Of a DNA stretch of 6,210 nucleotides, positions 1-4,157 are shown in pieces; the first letter of the stretch is position 1; each line of letters begins with the position of its first letter. Origin of the DNA: Clostridiales bacterium UBA7273. GTDB lineage: Bacteria > Bacillota > Clostridia > Oscillospirales > Oscillospiraceae. The notes under the pieces are model-generated. The model saw only the letters and a list, made by a program, of their open reading frames with translations. It did no database searches and was not told the origin of the DNA. The stretch spans positions 1-6,210 of the forward strand of contig DKRV01000024.1 of assembly GCA_002472405.1 (NCBI GenBank). Direction: 5' to 3'. The position numbers and the translations under genes are program-made.

Positions 1-12
1 GCCTCTAAAAAT
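1..12 (-). repeat. Terminus of a dispersed palindromic repeat (arm family R), cut by the window edge
   Basis: On the minus strand these bases read ATTTTTAGAGGC. This matches the outer end of the repeat arms found elsewhere in the window, for example the arm ending at 3210 and the end at 1927 (ATTTTTAGATGCG). By that orientation the rest of the element would lie to the left of the window. The stop codon of rsmI (TAG, 5-7) falls inside this terminus. GCCTCTAAA occurs twice, at 1-9 and 15-23, so the end of the gene carries a short direct repeat of the terminus. Only 12 bases are visible, so the identification rests on the match to the other termini. Confidence 0.5.
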
Positions 13-838
13 GCGCCTCTAAAGAACTGTCGTAGAGGGTTTTGGAGGACAGGCCGGTTTCGACGGAAGCCTTTTTGCAGGCCGCCTTGCGCGACAGGCC
101 TTCGGAGCGATAGTGCTCGACGAGGGCGAGCGCGTCGGCGAGCGTAAACTCCGGCTCGGAATCCGGCGCTCCGTCAATGACCAGCACGAACTCGCCCTTG
201 GGCGGCGTTGCGGAAAAATACTCGACCGCCTCGCCGAGCGTCGTGCGTATCGTCTGCTCATGGAGCTTTGTCAGCTCGCGGCACAGCGCAATGCGGCGAT
301 CCGCGCCGAAGGTGGCTTTCATGTCCTCGAGCGTGCGCATTAGCTTGTGCGGCGCTTCGTAAAAAATCATGGTGCGCTTCTCGCCGCGCAGACTTTCCAG
401 GTGCTCGCGGCGGCTTTTGTTCGCGGTGGACAGAAATCCCTCGAAGCAGAACCTGCCCGACGGCAGCGCGGACAGCGCAACGGCCGAAACCAGGGCGGCC
501 GGGCCGGGCACGACAAGCACCTCAACTCCACTGCCGGCGCACATGCGCACAAGCTCCTCGCCGGGGTCGGATATGGCCGGCATGCCGGCGTCGGTCACGA
601 GCGCGCAGTTTTCTCCGGCGATGATGCGCTCGAGGATCTTCGCGCCGGACGCATATTTGTTGTGCTCGAAATAGCTCACGAGCGGCTTGCGTATGTCGAA
701 GTGGTTGAGCAGCTTCATCGTAACGCGCGTGTCCTCTGCGGCGATGAAGTCGGCGTCGCGCAGCGCCTGTTCGCCGCGCGGCGAAAGGTCGCCGAGGTTG
801 CCGATCGGCGTTCCAACCAAGAATAATTTACCGCTCAT
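5..838 (-). CDS. rsmI: 16S rRNA (cytidine(1402)-2'-O)-methyltransferase RsmI
   Basis: RsmI uses S-adenosylmethionine to methylate the 2'-hydroxyl of C1402 in the decoding centre of 16S rRNA, and it acts in the cytoplasm. The 277-residue product is close to the usual family length (about 280-290). It has the tetrapyrrole-methylase fold signatures in order: VGTPIGNLGDL (8-18), AAEDTR (33-38), SYFEHNK (55-61), TDAGMPAISDPGEE (82-95), VVPGPAALVSA (109-119), FYEAPHKL, CRELTKLHE and GEFVLVIDG. The ATG at 836-838 is preceded by GGGAGGA inside the end of trmN6. The trmN6 stop and this start are one base apart, so the two are probably co-transcribed and translationally coupled. The C-terminus ends in EAHF and its TAG stop lies within a dispersed repeat terminus. 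The C-terminal region (GLSSKTLYDSSL) looks complete, so the insertion has not obviously damaged the protein. Confidence 0.95.
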   Translation of the reverse strand: MSGKLFLVGTPIGNLGDLSPRGEQALRDADFIAAEDTRVTMKLLNHFDIRKPLVSYFEHNKYASGAKILERIIAGENCALVTDAGMPAISDPGEELVRMCAGSGVEVLVVPGPAALVSAVALSALPSGRFCFEGFLSTANKSRREHLESLRGEKRTMIFYEAPHKLMRTLEDMKATFGADRRIALCRELTKLHEQTIRTTLGEAVEYFSATPPKGEFVLVIDGAPDSEPEFTLADALALVEHYRSEGLSRKAACKKASVETGLSSKTLYDSSLEAHF

Positions 839-839
839 G

Positions 840-1547
840 TCAGTCCTCCCTGTGATAGATGCGTTTTATCTCGGCGCTCTCGCGCCCGTCATCGCCGCAG
901 ATATGCAGCGGCGGCATTATTTTAAGTCCCGAGCCTGCACCGCGACGCGCCTCGATGAGCACGAGCGATGGCTCCTTGCCGGGCTTGTGTGCGACCGTGC
1001 GCAGCCGCTTTGCCTCAAAGCCCGTGTCGCGCAGCAGGCATATCACATCCGCAAGGCGCTCGGCGCGATGCACAAGGCAGAACGCGCCGCCCGTTCGGCA
1101 CAGGAACGCTGCCGCGCGGCAGACATCCTCCAGCGTGCACAGCACCTCTCCTCGCGCCACGGCCTTGTCCGCGTTCGGGCTGAGCTTGCCGCTTCCGGCG
1201 GCAAAGTACGGCGGATTTGACACGATGAGGTCAAACTGCCCGGTCTTGAACTCGTTCCGGCAGCGGCGGATATCGCCGACGACGATATCGCAGCGATCGT
1301 CCAGCGCGTTCACGGCAATGTTCTCGCGCGCAACGCGCGCGGCCTCGGGGTTCAGCTCAAGCCCCGTCATGTGCAGCGCCGTGCTCCTTGTCAGAAGCAG
1401 CAGCGGCAGTATGCCAGAGCCGCAGCCGAGGTCGATGCCCCTGCGCCGTGCGCCTATATTCACAAAATCGGCCAGCAGCACGGAGTCCGTGCCCAGCCGG
1501 AAATGCTCCGACTGCTCAAACTGCGGCCCGTCTTTCCACAACTCCAT
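840..1547 (-). CDS. trmN6: tRNA1(Val) (adenine(37)-N6)-methyltransferase, TrmN6/YabB family
   Basis: Class I SAM-dependent N6-adenine methyltransferase of 235 residues, predicted to modify A37 beside the anticodon of a tRNA. The start MELWKDGPQFEQSEHFRLGT and DSVLLADF (21-28) match the family N-terminus. The SAM-binding motif DLGCGSG is at 39-45, the acidic residue after the second strand is E64, and the catalytic NPPY motif is at 111-114, typical of N6-adenine enzymes. The C-terminal pattern PSLVLIEARRG...LKIMPPLHI is also typical. In Bacillus subtilis the homologue yabB sits beside yabC (rsmI) with the GIY-YIG gene yazA between them; here no gene separates them. The start is ATG at 1545-1547. 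No Shine-Dalgarno is visible: the preceding bases are ACTGAAAAAA, and a repeat terminus begins at 1551. No better in-frame start exists, since a TAA lies in frame at 1566-1568. Exact tRNA specificity is inferred from the family. Confidence 0.88.
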   Translation of the reverse strand: MELWKDGPQFEQSEHFRLGTDSVLLADFVNIGARRRGIDLGCGSGILPLLLLTRSTALHMTGLELNPEAARVARENIAVNALDDRCDIVVGDIRRCRNEFKTGQFDLIVSNPPYFAAGSGKLSPNADKAVARGEVLCTLEDVCRAAAFLCRTGGAFCLVHRAERLADVICLLRDTGFEAKRLRTVAHKPGKEPSLVLIEARRGAGSGLKIMPPLHICGDDGRESAEIKRIYHRED

Positions 1548-1698
1548 TTTTTTCAGTGGCGCTTTTTAAGAGGCGAATTAGCGCCGCTCCCATACATTTA
1601 TATTAGTGCCCGGTTCGGAACATTGGCAGAAACCGTAACGTTTCGCCATACATTAGATTGTGCTATATTAGTGCAAAACTTTGTCTGCACCCGATTGT

Positions 1699-1754
1699 CT
1701 TCCCCTGCGTAGCTTGAGGGGAAGATGCCGCTTGCGGCAAATGAGGTGTTATTA
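1699..1754 (+). repeat. Double-hairpin repeat, family B, copy 1
   Basis: Hairpin one pairs CTTCCCCT (1699-1706) with AGGGGAAG (1717-1724) around loop GCGTAGCTTG. Hairpin two pairs TGCCGC (1726-1731) with GCGGCA (1734-1739) around TT. The tail is ATGAGGTGTTATTA (1741-1754). An inverted copy lies at 1950-2009 with the first hairpin, loop and tail identical, while the second stem has a different sequence that still pairs. Similar small palindromic repeats are common between genes in gut Clostridia; that is general knowledge rather than a search result. It may act as a transcribed hairpin, a transcription end or a mobile fragment; the sequence does not decide between these. Confidence 0.7.
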
Positions 1755-1820
1755 TATCCGCGCCGTAGGCGCTACATTGTTGCTATATGTAACGGTTTTG
1801 CCTGTACCAAAATCCATAGC

Positions 1821-1846
1821 TGTAGGGAACGGATTTATCCGTTCCG
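1821..1846 (+). repeat. GTAGGG hairpin repeat, family C, copy 1
   Basis: After TGTAG comes a perfect nine-pair stem, GGAACGGAT (1826-1834) with ATCCGTTCC (1837-1845) around a TT loop. Two related copies lie in unit III (3044-3068 and 3105-3128). The flank before copy 1 (GGTTTTGCC, then ATCCATAGC) resembles the flank before copy 3 (GGTTTGCC, then ATCTATAGC), so the repeat extends beyond the stem. Confidence 0.6.
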
Positions 1847-1949
1847 CATATACCGGTTTCGTCGGCAGTTTCCGGTCGGGCTGACGCAATGAATGTATCG
1901 GTATAATGTGAATTCGCATCTAAAAATGTGGCGGTTAACACCGCAGATT

Positions 1950-2009
1950 TAATAACACCTCATCCGTCACCAAGGTGACACCTTCCCCTCAAGCTACGCA
2001 GGGGAAGGC
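1950..2009 (-). repeat. Double-hairpin repeat, family B, copy 2 (inverted)
   Basis: Read on the minus strand this is CTTCCCCT, loop GCGTAGCTTG, AGGGGAAG (2007 down to 1982), then GTCACC-TT-GGTGAC (1979 to 1966), then ATGAGGTGTTATTA (1963 to 1950). Compared with copy 1, six of six base pairs hold in the second stem although the sequence differs, TGCCGC/GCGGCA against GTCACC/GGTGAC. It lies between units I and II. Confidence 0.7.
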
Positions 2010-2010
2010 A

Positions 2011-2186
2011 TTTTAGTAGCGCCTTTACGCTGATGCCAATACGTTTGTTGCGTCAGCCCGATCGGTGAGTGCTGACAAAACCATTTGTCGCACTTGCGTT
2101 ACGCGAAACGTTATGGTTTCTGCCAATGCCCCGAACCGGGCACCGGCAATCACCGTATCCGTAGCAGCGTCAATTCGCCACTGAAA
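2011..2186. repeat. Palindromic unit II with inverted R-family arms
   Basis: The left arm starts TTTTAGTAGCG (2011-2021) and runs to about 2082. The right arm is inverted, with the core at 2103-2141 and terminus CGCCACTGAAA (2176-2186). The left arm is 39/50 identical, in inverted orientation and without gaps, to bases 1855-1904 of unit I. The right-arm core is 36/39 identical, inverted, to bases 1608-1646. The terminus CGCCACTGAAA is also the exact reverse complement of TTTCAGTGGCG at 1551-1561, so this right arm may originally have paired with that end. No gene is inside. Confidence 0.55.
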
Positions 2187-2221
2187 TATTGTAGCAAAAC
2201 TTAAGGTTCGCGTCAATGCGC

Positions 2222-2251
2222 TTGACTATGCATACCGGTATGGGTTAAAAT
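2222..2251 (+). promoter_or_regulatory. Sigma-A-type promoter for the 2293 gene
   Basis: The -35 TTGACT (2222-2227) and -10 TAAAAT (2246-2251) each match the consensus at five of six positions, with an 18-base spacer. Transcription would begin near 2258, leaving a leader of about 35 bases with GGAGGT at 2280-2285. A perfect 12-base palindrome lies within the spacer. Confidence 0.7.
2231..2242. promoter_or_regulatory. Candidate operator: palindrome between -35 and -10
   Basis: CATACCGGTATG is a perfect 12-base palindrome lying wholly between the -35 and -10 boxes. Dyads in this position are typical of MerR-type regulators and are also used by repressors, but no regulator gene is visible here. 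Its role is inferred from position only. Confidence 0.35.
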
Positions 2252-2292
2252 CATAGCAAGCCAGAAAATGAAAATAAACGGAGGTCGAAACT

Positions 2293-2919
2293 ATGAAAAA
2301 ATGGCTGGTCATAGCACCCATCGCGGCAGCGGCGGCAGCAGGCGCTGCGCTTGCGCTCAAGGGCAAGTCCGGCGCGGAGAAGAAGCCGGCAGCGGCAAAG
2401 CCCACGGCGAAAGCCGCTCCTAAGTCCGGCGGCAAAAACAATGCGGAGTTTTCCTTCAAGAACCCCAAAGCCGGAGTTTACAGCTTCGCAAGCGGCTATA
2501 AGGACGCAAAGGAGGTCACCGTCACGGTCACATACGATGCCGATAAGCATGCATTCGGCGTCGTGTCCGAGGGCTACATCACCGACTCAGGCGACTCGCA
2601 TGTTGCGATCATAAACACCGACGACTTCTCCATCCAGATCGAGTACGCGCCGTACTATCACGGCGAGGACTTCGCGGCGCTTGAGAGATCCGTTGCCGAG
2701 AACTACAAGAACTTCGGCAAGGTCAGCTTCAAAAACGCCGAGGGCATCTGCTTCACAAACGGCGGCAGCTACTGCATGGCGTTCCCGGCCGCGGACTCGA
2801 CGTCCGACTATGTGCTGACAACGGTCGTGCTCATGGGCGACGATAACGAGGACGAGCGTGTAAAGCTCCGCTCAAATCCCGAAATGCTCGCAATCATGGA
2901 CACCCTTCTTATTAAATAG
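2293..2919 (+). CDS. Unrecognised membrane-anchored or exported protein
   Basis: I do not recognise the family of this 208-residue protein. The N-terminus is MKK followed by a hydrophobic alanine-rich stretch (residues 4-22), which fits an uncleaved signal anchor or a signal peptide. There is no lipobox cysteine. A Lys/Ala/Pro/Gly-rich linker (23-50) leads to a mixed alpha/beta domain (51-208) with beta-like stretches (KEVTVTVTYD, FSIQIEYAPYY), a helix-like stretch (FAALERSVAENYKNFG) and an acidic DDNEDE patch near the C-terminus. The topology suggests the domain lies outside the membrane. The start is ATG at 2293 with GGAGGT at 2280-2285, seven bases upstream, and a good promoter at 2222-2251. 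The gene is flanked by palindromic repeat units. Its N-terminus resembles in style, but not in sequence, that of the downstream phosphodiesterase. It has its own promoter and is followed by repeat hairpins, so it is probably monocistronic. Confidence 0.85.
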   Translation: MKKWLVIAPIAAAAAAGAALALKGKSGAEKKPAAAKPTAKAAPKSGGKNNAEFSFKNPKAGVYSFASGYKDAKEVTVTVTYDADKHAFGVVSEGYITDSGDSHVAIINTDDFSIQIEYAPYYHGEDFAALERSVAENYKNFGKVSFKNAEGICFTNGGSYCMAFPAADSTSDYVLTTVVLMGDDNEDERVKLRSNPEMLAIMDTLLIK

Positions 2920-3043
2920 CTTTTTAGTGGCGACTTGAGGCAGTCACGGATACGGTTATCTCTGGTAGCCCGGTTCGAGACAATGGTGGAAACCGTGGCC
3001 GCCGCGAAACCCGATAGTCCAAGCTGCGTTTTGCGCCGCACCT

Positions 3044-3068
3044 TGTAGGGAACGGGCTTGCATGTTCC
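3044..3068 (+). repeat. GTAGGG hairpin repeat, family C, copy 2
   Basis: TTGTAG leads into GGAACGGGC (3049-3057), a TT loop, and GCATGTTCC (3060-3068). Seven Watson-Crick pairs, one G-T pair and one mismatch form the stem, making it the most decayed of the three copies. Confidence 0.5.
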
Positions 3069-3104
3069 GTTGTGATGGGTTTGCCGGCACTTAAATCTAT
3101 AGCC

Positions 3105-3128
3105 GTAGGGGCGATCATTGATCGCCCT
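3105..3128 (+). repeat. GTAGGG hairpin repeat, family C, copy 3
   Basis: GTAGG leads into GGGCGATC (3109-3116), loop ATT, and GATCGCCC (3120-3127), a perfect eight-pair stem followed by TTTT. The stem sequence is unrelated to copy 1 although the lead-in is shared. The hairpin plus T-run could terminate transcription coming from 2293-2919. Confidence 0.55.
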
Positions 3129-3212
3129 TTTGCTATGGTTTCCTCCAATGTTCCGAACCGGGCGACCGCAATATGCGTATCCGTAGCTGCCCCAATTCGC
3201 CTCTAAAAATCC

Positions 3213-3241
3213 TTGACCGGGATGGTGCAGGGGTGTAAAAT
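3213..3241 (+). promoter_or_regulatory. Sigma-A-type promoter for the phosphodiesterase gene
   Basis: TTGACC (3213-3218) and TAAAAT (3236-3241) each match the consensus at five of six positions, with the ideal 17-base spacer. The -35 box starts two bases after the end of unit III. Transcription should begin near 3248, which puts the GTG at 3242 upstream of the message. Confidence 0.75.
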
Positions 3242-3262
3242 GTGGATATAGAAATGTTCACC

Positions 3263-3268
3263 GGAGGT
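3263..3268 (+). promoter_or_regulatory. Ribosome binding site that fixes the phosphodiesterase start
   Basis: GGAGGT lies six bases before the ATG at 3275. Together with the promoter at 3213-3241 it selects this ATG over the GTG at 3242 and the ATG at 3254. Confidence 0.85.
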
Positions 3269-3274
3269 GTTATA

Positions 3275-4111
3275 ATGAAAAAACAGGTAAACGCCGCAAA
3301 GCTTGCCGCATTTGCCGGAGCTGCCGCTGTCGGCGGATTTATATACCTCGTTGCTCCCGGCAAGATCCGCAAGAAGCAGAGATCGCCTTTCCAAAACCGC
3401 AATTTTGCCCACCGTGGGCTGCATAAACGTGATAAATCCGTGCCGGAGAACTCACTGGCTGCATTCGAGCGCGCCGCGTCCTACGGCTACGGCATCGAGC
3501 TCGACGTTCAGCTGTCGAAGGACGGACAGGTCGTCGTGTTCCACGACGATACGCTCAACCGCGTCTGCGGAGTTGACGCGCGCGTCGATTCCAAGACCCT
3601 TGCCGAGCTTCAGCAGCTCAGCCTTTGCGGAACCGACGAGACGATACCGCTGTTTTCCGACGTTCTCAAAACCGTCAGAGGCCGCGGCGCGCTCATCGTC
3701 GAGCTGAAAAACGGCAAAAACAACAAGGAGCTGTGCGAAAAGACCTATGCTCTGCTGCGCCGCTACACCGGCGACTATTGCATCGAAAGCTTCAACCCCT
3801 TTATCGTGCGTTGGTTTAAAATCAACGCGCCCGAGGTCGTGCGCGGCCAGTTGGCAAATCCACCGAAGGACTATAACGGCGAGGTAAACGCAGTGACCGG
3901 CTTCATCCTCGGCAACGTCTTGCTCAACTTCCTCGCGCGGCCGCAGTTTATCGCGTATAAGATCGCGCCCAAGCCGTTCCCCGTGAAGCTGTGCGAAGCA
4001 CTCGGCGCGATGAAGGTCTGCTGGACCAGCCACGAATGGGCCAACGAAAAGGGCAACGACACCGTCATTTTCGAGTTCTATAAGCCCAAACTCAAGTTTG
4101 ATAAGCACTGA
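3275..4111 (+). CDS. Membrane-anchored glycerophosphodiester phosphodiesterase family protein
   Basis: A 278-residue protein of the GDPD family, which hydrolyses glycerophosphodiesters to glycerol-3-phosphate and an alcohol using a divalent metal. A hydrophobic N-terminal segment (about 8-28, followed by basic GKIRKKQR) predicts membrane anchoring. The TIM-barrel signatures are present: AHRG (45-48, first catalytic His46) with PENS (57-60), ELDVQLSKDG (75-84; metal ligands E75 and D77), VVFHDD (87-92; second catalytic His90), VELKNG (E143, a third likely metal ligand) and the later IESFNP. Near the C-terminus, VCWTSHEW takes the place of the usual WTVN-like motif. The key residues therefore look intact. 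The substrate is unknown: free phospholipid head groups or teichoic-acid-type polymers are both possible. The gene has its own promoter and RBS, sits after a repeat unit, and ends at a strong terminator. Confidence 0.88.
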   Translation: MKKQVNAAKLAAFAGAAAVGGFIYLVAPGKIRKKQRSPFQNRNFAHRGLHKRDKSVPENSLAAFERAASYGYGIELDVQLSKDGQVVVFHDDTLNRVCGVDARVDSKTLAELQQLSLCGTDETIPLFSDVLKTVRGRGALIVELKNGKNNKELCEKTYALLRRYTGDYCIESFNPFIVRWFKINAPEVVRGQLANPPKDYNGEVNAVTGFILGNVLLNFLARPQFIAYKIAPKPFPVKLCEALGAMKVCWTSHEWANEKGNDTVIFEFYKPKLKFDKH

Positions 4112-4120
4112 TATCTATTG

Positions 4121-4152
4121 AAAAAAGTGCCCTCGGATGAGGGCGCTTTTTT
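4121..4152. terminator. Bidirectional intrinsic terminator
   Basis: AAAAAAGTGCCCTC (4121-4134), loop GGAT, GAGGGCGCTTTTTT (4139-4152) form a 14-pair stem with one G-T pair. There is a T-run after the stem on the plus strand and, because of the A-run, on the minus strand too. It lies 9 bases after the phosphodiesterase stop and 5 bases after the alr stop codon, so it can end both convergent transcripts. Confidence 0.9.
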
Positions 4153-4157
4153 CATGT

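Larger units (their letters stand above)
1562..1927. repeat. Palindromic unit I, MITE-like, with inverted R-family arms
   Basis: The left arm begins cTTTTTAAGAGGCGAATT (1562-1579) and carries the core GCCCGGTTCGG...CGTTTCGC (1608-1646). The right arm (about 1853-1927) runs inverted and ends AATTCGCATCTAAAAAT. Its CGGGC, GCAAT, GTATC and AATTCGC blocks line up in order with the arm ending at 3210. GTGGCG lies immediately outside both ends (1556-1561 and 1928-1933), which looks like a six-base target duplication. No transposase gene is inside, so if mobile it would depend on an enzyme encoded elsewhere. The centre carries a double hairpin (1699-1754) and a GTAGGG hairpin (1821-1845). Short direct repeats CCATACATT and TATATTAGTGC occur twice in the left part (1590-1609 and 1646-1674). 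Confidence 0.6.
1548..2292. other. 745-base gene-free spacer made almost wholly of nested repeats
   Basis: No convincing coding region is present: the open frames here are short, lack ribosome binding sites and follow the repeats. From left to right it holds an 11-base terminus (1551-1561), palindromic unit I (1562-1927) with a double hairpin and a third hairpin inside it, an inverted copy of the double hairpin (1950-2009), palindromic unit II (2011-2186), then a promoter (2222-2251) and ribosome binding site for the gene at 2293. Base composition is visibly less GC-rich than the flanking genes. Any promoter for trmN6-rsmI must also lie here. A minus-strand TATAAA (complement of 1598-1603) is the only -10-like site I noted, and it has no good -35. 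Confidence 0.8.
2920..3210. repeat. Palindromic unit III, MITE-like, between two plus-strand genes
   Basis: The left arm begins cTTTTTAGTGGCG (2920-2932) one base after the TAG of the upstream gene. The right arm, inverted, ends CGCCTCTAAAAAT (3198-3210). Aligned by eye, the first 34 bases of the arms match at 29 positions, and the GCCCGG cores (2968-2999 and the complement of 3133-3164) at 26 of 32. The centre holds two GTAGGG hairpins (family C). There is no coding region and no clear target duplication at the ends. Apart from the promoter after it, this unit accounts for the whole spacer. Confidence 0.65.

Noticed and set aside
2025..2216. A short minus-strand open frame in unit II, and similar frames in units I and III, that translate to an ARFGALAETITF-like peptide
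   Set aside because: The shared peptide is just the translation of the R-arm core. The frames have no ribosome binding site, differ in their ends and cross repeat boundaries.
1562..3210. CRISPR array or similar spaced-repeat system
   Set aside because: The repeats are inverted, unevenly spaced and of different lengths, with no regular spacers and no cas-like gene nearby.
2911..3220. Target-site duplication flanking unit III
   Set aside because: Bases outside the two ends (TTAAATAG and CCTTGACC) do not match, so no duplication can be claimed there.
3242..3274. GTG (3242) or ATG (3254) as the phosphodiesterase start
   Set aside because: The GTG lies directly after the -10 box and upstream of the expected transcript start. 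Neither codon has a ribosome binding site, whereas ATG 3275 has GGAGGT at ideal spacing.
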